Of a stretch of DNA of 64,000 nt, positions 46,015 through 53,961 are shown in pieces. The DNA lies in assembly GCF_000381885.1 (NCBI RefSeq), contig NZ_KB907209.1:532478-596477 (forward strand), given 5' to 3'. Position 1 is the first letter of the stretch. Each line of letters opens with the position of its first letter. The notes beneath the pieces are model-generated. The model searched no databases and was not told where the DNA came from. It saw only the letters and a program-made list of their open reading frames with translations. This DNA comes from Actinomadura atramentaria DSM 43919. Lineage in GTDB: Bacteria > Actinomycetota > Actinomycetes > Streptosporangiales > Streptosporangiaceae. A program made the position numbers and the translations under genes.

Positions 46015-46782
46015 TCAGGCATCGCGCTCGCGCAGCGCCGCGTACCCGCCCGCGAGCGCCGCGGCGATCCAGACCAGCAGGATCGCCAGCCCGGCCGCCG
46101 CCGGGTACGGGTCCGCGTCGCCCTTCATGAAGTGCCGTCCGGCGACGCTCGGCAGCGCGTCCCCGATCCGCTCGGCGATCTCCTGCCCGCCGCCGAGCAG
46201 CATCGGCAGGACGAGCAGCACGAGGAACACCGTCGTCAGCGCCCCGGCGGTGCTGCGCAGCATCGTCCCGACGCAGAGCGCGAGGACGCCGACGAGCGCG
46301 AGGTAGAGCCCGCACGCCAGCGCGTCCGCCACCGCGTCCCCGGCCGACAGATGCCCCCATTTGCCCAGGAACGGGACGCAGGCGACGGTGCCCGCCACCG
46401 CGAGCGCCGCCCCGAGCGGGAAGAACACGGCCGCGACGACCGTCGCCTTCGCCGCCAGCAGCCGCGCCCGTGACGGCACGCACGCCAGCGCCACCCGCAT
46501 CCCGCCGTGCGCGTACTCGCCCGTGACCAGCAGGATCGCCAGCGTCAACGGGACGAACTGCACGAGGTCCAGCGCGTCGAGCGCGACGCCGCTCGTCGCC
46601 ACGACGCCCTGGTCGTTGCCGCGCACGCTGTCGGTGTTGTTCGCCGTCACCGAGTTCGCCAGCGTCGTCGCGACGATCCCCATCAGCGGGAACGCGCTCA
46701 GCAGGCCCCACCACGTGGACCGCAGCGACCAGAACCGCGTCCACTCGGCGAGGACCGCGCCCCGGTACCCGTCGCCCGTCAT
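46015..46782 (-). CDS. ABC transporter permease (ABC-2 type)
   Basis: A 255-aa membrane protein with six hydrophobic segments, e.g. WWGLLSAFPLMGIVATTLANSV, LVQFVPLTLAILLVTGEYAHGG, VVAAVFFPLGAALAVAGTVACVPFL, LALVGVLALCVGTMLR and the final LAILLVWIAAALAGGYAAL. It forms the membrane part of an exporter with the ATPase encoded just upstream; the two overlap by ATGA (46779-46782), so a stoichiometric complex is expected. GEYAHGG in the second segment is typical of ABC-2-like permeases of actinomycetes. Substrate unknown (antibiotic, lipid or peptide are all possible). Confidence 0.88.
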   Translation of the reverse strand: MTGDGYRGAVLAEWTRFWSLRSTWWGLLSAFPLMGIVATTLANSVTANNTDSVRGNDQGVVATSGVALDALDLVQFVPLTLAILLVTGEYAHGGMRVALACVPSRARLLAAKATVVAAVFFPLGAALAVAGTVACVPFLGKWGHLSAGDAVADALACGLYLALVGVLALCVGTMLRSTAGALTTVFLVLLVLPMLLGGGQEIAERIGDALPSVAGRHFMKGDADPYPAAAGLAILLVWIAAALAGGYAALRERDA

Positions 46783-47696
46783 CGCGCCGCCTCCCGTCCC
46801 GCGCCGTACTCGACGCTCGCGCCCGTCAGCTCCATGTACGCGTCCTCCAGCGACGCCTCCCGCACGCTCAGCTCGTACAGCGGCACCCCGGCGCGGTGCG
46901 CGGCCAGCCCGACCCGCTCCGCCGGGACGCCGGTGACCGTCAGCTCCTCCGCGCCCGCGCGCGCCACCGCGACGCCCTCGGCGGCCAGCAGCGCCGCCAG
47001 GTCCCCGGCGCGCGGGCTGCGGACCCGGACGGACGTGCGGGAACTCCCCGCGATCACGTCCGCGACCGGCGCGTCCGCGATGAGCCGTCCCCGGCCGATG
47101 ACGACGAGCCGGTCCGCCGTCCGCTCCATCTCGCTCATCAGGTGGCTCGACACGAACACCGTCCGGCCCTCGGCGGCAAGCGACCGCATGAGCCGCCGCA
47201 CCCACAGCACCCCGTCGGGGTCCAGGCCGTTGACGGGCTCGTCCAGCAGGACGACGTGCGGGTCGCCCAGCAGCGCGCCCGCGATCCCGAGCCGCTGGCT
47301 CATCCCGAGCGAGAACGAGCCCGCGCGGCGGCCCGCGACCTCCGTCAGGCCGACCGCGGCCAGGACCTCGTCCACGCGCCGCCGCCCGAGGCCGTTGCTG
47401 CGCGCCATCGCCAGCAGGTGCGCCCGCGCGGACCGGCCCGGGTGCGCGGCCTTGGCGTCCAGCAGCGCGCCGACCTCGGCGAGCGGGCGGCGCAGCTCGG
47501 CGAACGGCCGTCCGCCGACCAGCGCCGCGCCCGCCGTGGGACGGTCCAGGCCGAGGATCATCCGCATCGTCGTGGACTTTCCCGCGCCGTTTGGGCCGAG
47601 GAAGCCCGTGACCAGGCCGGGCTCGATGTCGAGGGTCAGGCCGTCGACGGCCGTTCTGGCGCCGAACCGTTTCGTCAGGCCCCGCAGTGTGATCAT
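46779..47696 (-). CDS. ABC transporter ATP-binding protein
   Basis: A 305-aa ATPase of the DrrA/CcmA-like exporter group. Walker A GFLGPNGAGKSTTMRMILG (about residues 33-50), signature SLGMSQRLGIAGALLGDP, Walker B VVLLDEPVNGLDPDG, H-loop VSSHLMSEMERT, and a C-terminal domain of about 90 residues typical of these exporters. GGAGG precedes the ATG at short spacing. It overlaps the DedA stop upstream (ATGA) and the permease start downstream, making one coupled operon. A two-component pair converges on this operon and may control it, as is common for exporter-regulator neighbours; this is inference from position. Confidence 0.92.
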   Translation of the reverse strand: MITLRGLTKRFGARTAVDGLTLDIEPGLVTGFLGPNGAGKSTTMRMILGLDRPTAGAALVGGRPFAELRRPLAEVGALLDAKAAHPGRSARAHLLAMARSNGLGRRRVDEVLAAVGLTEVAGRRAGSFSLGMSQRLGIAGALLGDPHVVLLDEPVNGLDPDGVLWVRRLMRSLAAEGRTVFVSSHLMSEMERTADRLVVIGRGRLIADAPVADVIAGSSRTSVRVRSPRAGDLAALLAAEGVAVARAGAEELTVTGVPAERVGLAAHRAGVPLYELSVREASLEDAYMELTGASVEYGAGREAAR

Positions 47697-48346
47697 CGTT
47701 CCTCCGCGTCGTCGTGGCGTCCGACACCGTAGGAAGCGGGCTCGGGCGCGGGCAGTGCGCGATCGTCGGCCGGCGACCCCGACTTTCGTCGGGTGCGGAC
47801 GTATCGGACGGCCTCCACGACCGCCGTCACTCCGAGCGCCAGGCCCAGGCCGACCGCGACGCCGAGGATCGGATCGTCCTCGAACGCCCGTCCGCCGACA
47901 TAGCCGAGCAGCGTCCCGTAAAGCGCCCAGGTCACGGCCGCGACCGCCGCGTATCCCGCGAACTCGCGGGCCGGGAACCCGACCGCGCCCATCGTCGCGG
48001 TCACCGCCGTCCGCCCGCCCGGCACGTACCGGGCGACGACGAGGATCAGCCCGCCCCGCTCGGCCACCGCCCGCCGCGCCCAGCGCGGCCCCCGCCCCCA
48101 CCGCCCGCCGACGACGCGGCCCAGCGCGTACGCGACGTGGTCGCCCGCGAACGCCCCGAGCGCCGCCGCCGCGACCACCGCCGCCACCTGCGGCCGCCCG
48201 TCCGCCGCGTACACGCCCGCCGTGATCACCATGCTCTCGCTCGGGACGACGGGAAAGAACGCATCGACCGCCGCCACCACGAACAACACGAGCACGAACC
48301 AGGGGGACGTCACGGCGGTGTCCAGCAACTCCATGACATCGCTCAT
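47693..48346 (-). CDS. DedA family membrane protein
   Basis: A 217-aa integral membrane protein of the DedA/SNARE-associated family, whose members move undecaprenyl phosphate or other lipids across the membrane. Helices at about 12-32 (PWFVLVLFVVAAVDAFFPVVPSE), 48-66, 125-145 and 155-190. Family signature residues are in PVVPSESMVITAGVYAA and in VARYVPGGRTAVTATMGAVG. The cytoplasmic tail is short and acidic. First gene of the DedA-ATPase-permease operon; TAGCGT seven bases before the ATG suggests a leaderless start. Coupling with an exporter hints at lipid-carrier or cell-envelope stress. Confidence 0.9.
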   Translation of the reverse strand: MSDVMELLDTAVTSPWFVLVLFVVAAVDAFFPVVPSESMVITAGVYAADGRPQVAAVVAAAALGAFAGDHVAYALGRVVGGRWGRGPRWARRAVAERGGLILVVARYVPGGRTAVTATMGAVGFPAREFAGYAAVAAVTWALYGTLLGYVGGRAFEDDPILGVAVGLGLALGVTAVVEAVRYVRTRRKSGSPADDRALPAPEPASYGVGRHDDAEER

Positions 48347-48353
48347 GCCTGCG

Positions 48354-48359
48354 ACGCTA
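48354..48359 (-). promoter_or_regulatory. -10 box for the DedA operon
   Basis: TAGCGT on the minus strand, seven bases before the ATG at 48346. Confidence 0.5.
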
Positions 48360-48492
48360 GAAACCCGGAACTCCGCGCGGCATCACCCACCCGACCAGCG
48401 TCCACCTGCACTTTCGTCGGGGTCGCCCGCCCGCCGCGCGGCCATCGTGCCGCCCGCGCGGGCGGGCTCACGGAACGCCCCGCCTGCGCAAC

Positions 48493-48738
48493 TCAGGCGA
48501 AGAAGTCGAACTCTCCGTTGCGTACCCCGGCGGTGAAGGCTTCCCACTCGGCGCGGGTGTAGACGATGAGTTCGGCGTCGGGGCGCTGACTGTGGCGGAC
48601 GGCCACGCGGTCGCTGCCGTCCGCGAGCGGCCCAGCCTCGACACAGTTTCCGCCCCCGTTGTCGCTGAACGTACTGATGTGCCAAGCGATGCGGGCACGC
48701 TCGGTGGTTCCGAGCGTGCCCGCGTTGGTGTCGTGCAT
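48493..48738 (-). CDS. DUF397 protein, copy 2
   Basis: An 81-aa small acidic protein of the DUF397 family, which in actinomycetes accompanies XRE-DUF5753 regulators (as in whiJ loci) and is thought to modulate them by direct contact. Core: WHISTFSDNGGGNCVEAGPL, then RVAVRHSQRPDAELIVYTRAEWEAF and FTAGVRNGEFDFFA. From GPLADGSD to the end it is identical to the neighbouring copy except for one residue. GGAGG stands before the ATG. Last gene of the three-gene unit. Confidence 0.9.
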   Translation of the reverse strand: MHDTNAGTLGTTERARIAWHISTFSDNGGGNCVEAGPLADGSDRVAVRHSQRPDAELIVYTRAEWEAFTAGVRNGEFDFFA

Positions 48739-48753
48739 GGTCGCCTCCGAGGG

Positions 48754-49002
48754 TTAGGCGAAGAAGTCGAACTCCCCGTTACGTACCCCGGCGGTGAAGG
48801 CTTCCCACTCGGCGCGCGTGTAGACGATCAGCTCCGCGTCCGGGTGCTGACTGTGGCGGACGGCCACGCGGTCACTGCCGTCCGCGAGCGGGCCGGCCTC
48901 GACGCAGTTGGGAGGGCCACCATCGCTGTAAGTGCTGATGTGCCAACCGATCCGGGACCGCTCGTCTGGAGTCAGCGCGTCGCGTGTCTCGGGCTTGCTC
49001 AT
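48754..49002 (-). CDS. DUF397 protein, copy 1
   Basis: An 82-aa DUF397 protein (WHISTYSDGGPPNCVEAGPL, RVAVRHSQHPDAELIVY). Its ATG overlaps the regulator stop (ATGA), so it is translated with it. Only the first 35 or so residues differ from copy 2, indicating a recent tandem duplication or gene conversion of the 3' two thirds. The conserved tryptophan and YTRAEWEAF segment are intact in both. Confidence 0.9.
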   Translation of the reverse strand: MSKPETRDALTPDERSRIGWHISTYSDGGPPNCVEAGPLADGSDRVAVRHSQHPDAELIVYTRAEWEAFTAGVRNGEFDFFA

Positions 49003-49853
49003 TCCAACTCCTCTGCCACGGCTGAGATCAGCTCAACCGAGTCTGCGGGGCCAAGGGACAGCGTGTGCAGACGATCGTATGCCTCAACCAAGCGGTCGCA
49101 CTGAGGGGACTCGATGTAGACCGCCCCCTGCAGCGTGTCGGCGTGCGCGATCCGTGGGAACGGTTCCGGCATCGTGAAGATCTTGAAAGCGCCGGTGTGG
49201 CTCGGATGGAGGCCAGCCTTGAACGGGAGCACCCTGACGTCAGTGTTCGGCCGTTCGGCGCATTCGGCGAGGTAGCGAAGTTGAGCGACGAAGACCTTTG
49301 GGCTGCCCGAAGGGCGACGTAGCAACGCCTCGTCCAAGATCACGGAGATCCTCGGTGGTTTGGGTTTCGCGAGGATCGCCTTGCGTGTCATCCGCAGCTC
49401 CAACATGCGGCGGATGCTCTCGTCGTCGGCATCCCAAGCGGTGGTCCGCATCGCTGCCTCGCCGTACTCCTCTGTCTGGAGCAGGCCAGGAAACACGACG
49501 TTGTCGAACATCTGGATGTGGTCGGCACGGGACTCCAGCCAGATGTAGTCGCTGAACCACTCGGCCAGATCCGGTGCGTAGCCGTCCCACCAGCCCTTCT
49601 GCCACGCCTCCTCGCTCAACTTGAGCAGTGAGAAGCGGCGGTGCTCGTCGGCGACTCGGTAGAGATCGAGGAGCTTCAGAAGTTCGGGCGAGTGGATCGG
49701 GTACACGCCCGTCTCGTACCGGCTGACGGTGCCGGGGTCACGCTCCAGATACTCGGCCACCTCCTTGATCAGCATGCCGTTCTCCTCGCGGAGGCTTCGT
49801 AGCTGCTGACCGAGCCACTGAGCCCGGAGTGTCACCCACTGAGATCGTGCCAT
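48999..49853 (-). CDS. XRE-family regulator with DUF5753 domain (WhiJ-like)
   Basis: A 284-aa DNA-binding protein. Residues 10-65 form the helix-turn-helix (LGQQLRSLREENGMLIKEVAEYLERDPGTVSRYETGVYPIH), and the rest is the DUF5753 ligand/partner-binding domain (YIWLESRADHIQMFDNVVFPGLLQTEEYGEAAMR, ELRMTRKAIL, VRVLPFKAGLHPSHTGAFKIFTMPEP). Such regulators control development or antibiotic production together with DUF397 partners. The ATG at 49853 has GGAG seven bases upstream and is preferred over ATGs at 49868 and 49883. Its own promoter region contains the GTGAGG-CT-CCTCAC dyad. Confidence 0.9.
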   Translation of the reverse strand: MARSQWVTLRAQWLGQQLRSLREENGMLIKEVAEYLERDPGTVSRYETGVYPIHSPELLKLLDLYRVADEHRRFSLLKLSEEAWQKGWWDGYAPDLAEWFSDYIWLESRADHIQMFDNVVFPGLLQTEEYGEAAMRTTAWDADDESIRRMLELRMTRKAILAKPKPPRISVILDEALLRRPSGSPKVFVAQLRYLAECAERPNTDVRVLPFKAGLHPSHTGAFKIFTMPEPFPRIAHADTLQGAVYIESPQCDRLVEAYDRLHTLSLGPADSVELISAVAEELE

Positions 49854-49926
49854 CACATGACTCCACATGTTGTCATTGCCCAAGCACCTTGTTCGGGCTG
49901 CGGGCGTGTGCCACTATACCGAAGGT

Positions 49927-49940
49927 GTGAGGCTCCTCAC
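49927..49940. promoter_or_regulatory. Palindrome in the divergent promoter region of the XRE gene
   Basis: GTGAGG-CT-CCTCAC, a perfect 6-bp dyad 74 bases before the XRE start and 130 bases before the divergent gene. A candidate autoregulatory site; no experimental basis. Confidence 0.35.
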
Positions 49941-50069
49941 GGGGAGTTAGCGAAAAGGTCAAGTCGTGCGGCCGGGGGCCGGGCGGCTGGACACGGCGAG
50001 GGGCCGGGACGGTCAGTGCTTGGCGGCAGGCCGTCCCGGCCCCGGAGTGCTCGGAAGGGAGCGCATCGC

Positions 50070-50591
50070 ATGGACGGCATCCGCAGGTCCGAACGTCCGC
50101 CTGTCTACCACGTCGGGCGGGAGGCGGCGAACGGCCCGGAGGACGGCGCCGACGACATCTTCGCGTCCGCGCTGGACCCGGTCGAGGAAGTGGCGATGGA
50201 CGCGGGCCTGGTCGCCGAACTCTTCCCCGGCGTCCGGCCGAGGCTGTTCGTCCTGGTCCGCCGGCCGGACGAGGACGACGAGGACGACGGCGAGGACAAC
50301 GGCCAGCCCGGCGGCCCGGTAGACGGCGACCCCGCCGACCCGCCCGGCCGCGAGTCCGCGACGGCGACGGCCGATCGCGGGCCCGCCCGGCGGGCCGACG
50401 ACGGCGCGTCCGACGAGACCGCCGCCGCGTCGGCGGCCCCGCCCCCGCCCGAGGTGATCGCCTTCGGCGTCGCCCTGCCGCGCGGCTCGGCGACGACCCT
50501 CGGCACGAACGGCGGCCCCTTCGGCCAGTGGCGCAGCCCGGAGAGCGCCGCGCACCGGCTCCGCTCGGAACTGGTCTGGGTCTCCGCCTGA
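50070..50591 (+). CDS. Hypothetical protein with acidic insertion
   Basis: A 173-aa protein of unknown function, probably lineage-specific. N-terminal half: RSERPPVYHVGREAANGPEDGADDIFASALDPVEEVAMDAGLVAELFPGVRPRLFVLVRR, apparently a folded alpha/beta module. Residues about 70-125 are a very acidic then Ala/Asp/Gly-rich disordered segment (DEDDEDDGEDNG), and the fold resumes as VIAFGVALPRGSATTLGTNGGPFGQWRSPESAAHRL. The ATG follows GGAAGGGAG. No signal peptide. Divergent from the XRE regulator. The insertion looks like an expansion of low-complexity DNA in an otherwise compact protein. Confidence 0.65.
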   Translation: MDGIRRSERPPVYHVGREAANGPEDGADDIFASALDPVEEVAMDAGLVAELFPGVRPRLFVLVRRPDEDDEDDGEDNGQPGGPVDGDPADPPGRESATATADRGPARRADDGASDETAAASAAPPPPEVIAFGVALPRGSATTLGTNGGPFGQWRSPESAAHRLRSELVWVSA

Positions 50592-51301
50592 CACCGCCGC
50601 GAGCCCCGGCCCGCCCCCTCACCGGCCCGGGGCTCGCCCCACCCCGCCCACACCACCCCACCCCCCACCCGCGCCTCGCCCTGCACCGCACCACTTTCAC
50701 CCCGCACACCACCCCGCGTCCGCGCCGAGCGCTGCCCCGAGCGCCGCGTCCTGCGCGCCGCCTTGTGTCCGCGCCGCGCGTTGCCCCGCGCGTTGCCCCG
50801 CACCCCGCCCTGCGCCCTGCCCCGAGCGCCGCGCCGCGTCCGCGCCAAGTGCCGCCCCGCGCCGCGTCCGCCCCGCGCCGCGCCCGCGCCGAGCGCTGCC
50901 CTGCGTCCGCCCGAGCGCTGCCCGCGCGCTGCGCCCTGCGCGCCGCCTCGCGTCCGCGCCGAGCGCTGCCCGCGCGTTGCCCCGCACCGCCCTGCGCCCT
51001 GCGCGCCGCGCGCTGCTCGGCGCTGGACTCCGTGCCCGTCCCGCTGGCCCCTGCCCACGCCGCCCGCCGCGCGGTCTGCGCGCGGAACAGATGAAGACGG
51101 TCATCCCGTCGCTGTAGTGTTCGTGGCCGCTCTTCCGCATCCTTGTTCCGCCGCCCGGACGGTCGCGTTCACCGGCCCCGGGAAGCCCTGCGGGGCTGCG
51201 GATGCGGAAGTTATCCACAGCTTCGGGCCGGGGGTTGCGGGGGTGTCGCCGGGCCGGTCTGATGGGGGCCGATGTCCGCACGCGACGAAAGGACGGACCG
51301 T
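50592..51301. other. 710-base low-complexity spacer
   Basis: From about 50600 to 51060 the plus strand is almost free of A and built from CCGCGCC, GAGCGCTGCCC and TGCGCGCCGCC blocks; GTCCGCGCCGAGCGCTGCCC occurs at 50718 and again at 50952. The remaining 240 bases look like ordinary upstream sequence and hold a single TTATCCACA (51211-51219). Open frames through it are Arg/Ala/Gly repeat translations and were not called. Confidence 0.6.
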
Positions 51302-51886
51302 ATGCGAGGCGACAGGGTCGTCGTCACCATCCAGCCGCCGGGCAGGCGCGCGGAGGTCCACGAGATCATCGCGACCAAGGCCGGCCGCCGGGTCGAGCGC
51401 GTCGTCGAGGGCGGCGTGCTCAAGGTGAGCGAGGTCAGGCGCACGGGCAGCGTGGTCTACGCCATGCGGTTCCCTATGGCGGAGGTCCTGTGCGTCGAGG
51501 AGTACCACGCCAAGTACAAGCCGGAGCCGATCAAGAAGACGCGCGTGGACGGTCCGCCGGTCGACGGCGACGTCCGCCGGGACGCCGAGGACCGCACGCG
51601 CCGCCGCGACCCCGCGCAGCCCCTCCCGCCCGCGTCCACCCGCGACGAGGCGGCCTTCCTGGAGAAGCGTCCCGAGACCTCCCGCGAGGACGCCTCCGCC
51701 TGCGATTCCTCCCGCGCGGACGACGATCCCGCGCTGATCTGGGGACGCGTCGATCCGCTGCAGCCCCCCGAACCCTGCGGTCGCGGCCCGCTGACCGTCC
51801 CGCACCGGGGCCGACTGCCGATGCCCTCCGGCTGCCAGATCGACAGACGAGCCAGACCAGCACCCCGCTGCTCCTACCACCGCTGA
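51302..51886 (+). CDS. Conserved hypothetical protein
   Basis: A 194-aa protein without an assigned family. The first 75 residues (GDRVVVTIQPPGRRAEVHEIIATKAGRRVERVVEGGVLKVSEVRRTG...AMRFPMAEVLCVEEYHAKYKP) look like a compact, strand-rich basic domain; the rest is charged and probably unstructured (DDPALIWGRVDPLQPPEPCGRG). The ATG at 51302 follows AAGGACGG at fair spacing; an ATG at 51272 would add ten residues. No signal peptide or membrane segment. Function unknown. Confidence 0.6.
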   Translation: MRGDRVVVTIQPPGRRAEVHEIIATKAGRRVERVVEGGVLKVSEVRRTGSVVYAMRFPMAEVLCVEEYHAKYKPEPIKKTRVDGPPVDGDVRRDAEDRTRRRDPAQPLPPASTRDEAAFLEKRPETSREDASACDSSRADDDPALIWGRVDPLQPPEPCGRGPLTVPHRGRLPMPSGCQIDRRARPAPRCSYHR

Positions 51887-52509
51887 CACGCGGCCCCACA
51901 TCGAAAGGAGAACTCATCGTGCGGTGATTCGGTCGTCCAGACACCGGCGCACGGAACATTCGCCGAGCCGCATTCCCCGACCCAGAGCCAAGCGGTAGTC
52001 GAAAGCGCGGTGGCCGGAAGTGCGGTGGCCAGAACTGCGGTCATGCGTGACGCGGAGCGTCCAACGCACTCCTGCACGGTCGCGGCGGTGCCCGTCCGCG
52101 CCTCACCGGGCTGCGGGCCCCTGCGGGCCGGGCGCGACTCACATGTCGGAAGCGCCGACCAGGCCGCCGGGGCCGCCGTCCCTGCTGGAGGCTCCGAGCG
52201 CGACAGGCCCGGATCAGCGTGCTCGCCCGCACCTGACAGCCCCGGCGGCTGGCTGGCTCCGAACGGCCAGGGCGCGGATGCGTCGGCCGGGCGTCGTGTC
52301 ACCGCTCGGCGACCCTGCCGAGACGGTCGGGGTCAGCGGGCTCACCCGGGTCTGGCGGGCGCGGCGCGGTGGCTGGGCCAACGCGGAGGGTTCGGCACGC
52401 GCGACCGGGGCGTCGTGTCCACGCTGCGCGGCCTGTGGAAGGGCCGAGCCCCGGCTGAGCGGCGGAGCCCCGGCCAAGTCGGCCGGGGCTCGGCGGTGAG
52501 ACCGCAGGG
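51887..52509. other. Intergenic stretch without a supported gene
   Basis: About 620 bases. It has no frame with gene-like codon use, a ribosome site and recognisable protein. The last part holds the terminator at 52465-52491. GTGCGGTGATTCGG and several imperfect GGTGGCC repeats were seen around 51920-52060 but no clear element. Confidence 0.5.
52465..52491 (-). terminator. Perfect 11-bp hairpin after the aldehyde dehydrogenase gene
   Basis: GAGCCCCGGCC and GGCCGGGGCTC pair around an AAGTC loop, 19 bases beyond the stop on the minus strand. Confidence 0.75.
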
Positions 52510-53937
52510 CTAGAGCTGCACTCCCGTCAGCACCATCACCTTCTCCTCCGTGTAGTCCTCCATCGCGGACCGCAGGCCCTCGCGGCCGACCCCGGAGTCC
52601 TTCACACCGCCGTAGGGCATCTGGTCCGCCCGGTACGACGGGACGTCGCCGATCACCACCCCGCCGACCTCAAGTTCCCGATGGGCGCGGAACGCCACGT
52701 CCAGACTGCGCGTGAAGATGCCCGCCTGCAGACCGAACACCGAGTCGTTGACGCGCGCGAACGCCTCGTCCACCCCGTCGACCGGCTGGACGAGCAGCAC
52801 CGGCCCGAAGACCTCCTCGCGGACGACCTTCGCGTCGTCCGGCACACCGGTGAGGATCGTCGGCGCGTAGGCCGCGCCGTCGCGCTCGCCGCCGGTGAGG
52901 ATCTTGGCCCCGGCGTCCACGGCCTCGTTCACCCAGGACTCGACGCGCTCCGCGGCGGCGACGCTGACCAGCGGCCCGACCTGCGTCGCGTCGTCCCACG
53001 GGTCGCCGGTGACGAGCCCGTTCACCGCGTCCACCAGCTTGGGCAGGAAGTCCTCCAGCACCGACCGGTCCACGTAGACGCGCTGGACGGCGATGCAGCT
53101 CTGCCCCGCCTGGTAGTTCGCGAACAGCCCGATCCGCGACGCCGCCCAGTCCAGGTCCGCGTCGGGCAGGACGACGGCCGCGCCGTTGCCGCCGAGTTCG
53201 AGCGTGACGTGCTTGCGCGGCGCCTGGTCGTTGATCGCCCACCCGACCGGCACCGACCCGGTGAACGACACGATCGGCAGCCGCGGGTCCGAGACCAGCG
53301 CCCCGGCCCGGTCGTTGGGCACCGGCAGCACCGACACCATCCCGGCGGGCAGGTCGGTCTCCGCGAGCAGTTCGCCGAGCAGCAGCGCCGACAGCGGCGT
53401 CGCGGGCGCGGGCTTCACGACGATCGGCGCGCCGACCGCGACGGCCGGAGCGACCTTGTGCGCCGTGAGGTTCAGCGGGAAGTTGAACGGCGAGATCCCC
53501 AGCACCGGCCCGCGCGGCACCCGCGACACGTACGCCATGCGCCCGTCCGCGGCGGCCTCGGTGTCGAGGCGCTGCACGGAACCGCTCCAGCGGCGCGTCT
53601 CCTCGGCCGCGAACCGGAACGTCGCGACGGCCCGGTTCACCTCCGCGCGCGCCCACATCAGCGGCTTGCCGTTCTCCCCGGTGATCAGCCGCGCGACCTC
53701 GTCGGCGCGCTCGGCCAGCCGCCGCGAGACGTGCGTGAGCGCGTCCGCGCGGACGTGCAGGGGCAGCGCCGCCGCCGTCCGCCGCACCGCGTGCGCGGCG
53801 GCCAGGGCCTCCTCGACCTGCGCGGGCGTCGGCACGGCCGCGACGCCCACCGTCCGCCCGTCGTAGGGGTGGGTGACCTCGATCGACTCCTCGCCCGTCG
53901 CCGCGCGCCCCGCCAGCCAGAAAGGTGTCACGTTCAT
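52510..53937 (-). CDS. NAD(P)-dependent aldehyde dehydrogenase
   Basis: A 475-aa cytoplasmic enzyme oxidising aldehydes to acids. Characteristic segments: PRGPVLGISPFNFPLNL, GAPIVVKPAPATPLSALLLGELL (cofactor site), VSFTGSVPVGW, the general base Glu in LELGGNGAAVVLPDADLDWAA, the nucleophile Cys near residue 281 in NYQAGQSCIAVQRVYV, and EEVFGPVLLVQPVD. The C-terminal half includes MPYGGVKDSGVGREG. It is nearest to broad-specificity or succinate-semialdehyde/lactaldehyde dehydrogenases; the exact substrate cannot be told. It lies 24 bases downstream of the oxidoreductase gene (53962-54966) on the same strand, so co-transcription is likely. Confidence 0.93.
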   Translation of the reverse strand: MNVTPFWLAGRAATGEESIEVTHPYDGRTVGVAAVPTPAQVEEALAAAHAVRRTAAALPLHVRADALTHVSRRLAERADEVARLITGENGKPLMWARAEVNRAVATFRFAAEETRRWSGSVQRLDTEAAADGRMAYVSRVPRGPVLGISPFNFPLNLTAHKVAPAVAVGAPIVVKPAPATPLSALLLGELLAETDLPAGMVSVLPVPNDRAGALVSDPRLPIVSFTGSVPVGWAINDQAPRKHVTLELGGNGAAVVLPDADLDWAASRIGLFANYQAGQSCIAVQRVYVDRSVLEDFLPKLVDAVNGLVTGDPWDDATQVGPLVSVAAAERVESWVNEAVDAGAKILTGGERDGAAYAPTILTGVPDDAKVVREEVFGPVLLVQPVDGVDEAFARVNDSVFGLQAGIFTRSLDVAFRAHRELEVGGVVIGDVPSYRADQMPYGGVKDSGVGREGLRSAMEDYTEEKVMVLTGVQL

Positions 53938-53961
53938 CAGCTCCCTCGCGTCCGTTTCACG

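Noticed and set aside
50105..51058. Minus-strand frame with RGQRSARTRGG-type repeats
   Set aside because: Translation of the low-complexity spacer and antisense of the hypothetical gene; no evidence for expression.
51211..51219. TTATCCACA, a perfect DnaA box
   Set aside because: Single copy with no neighbouring boxes, AT-rich unwinding element or dnaA/dnaN genes, so not an origin. It may be a chance match or a minor regulatory site.
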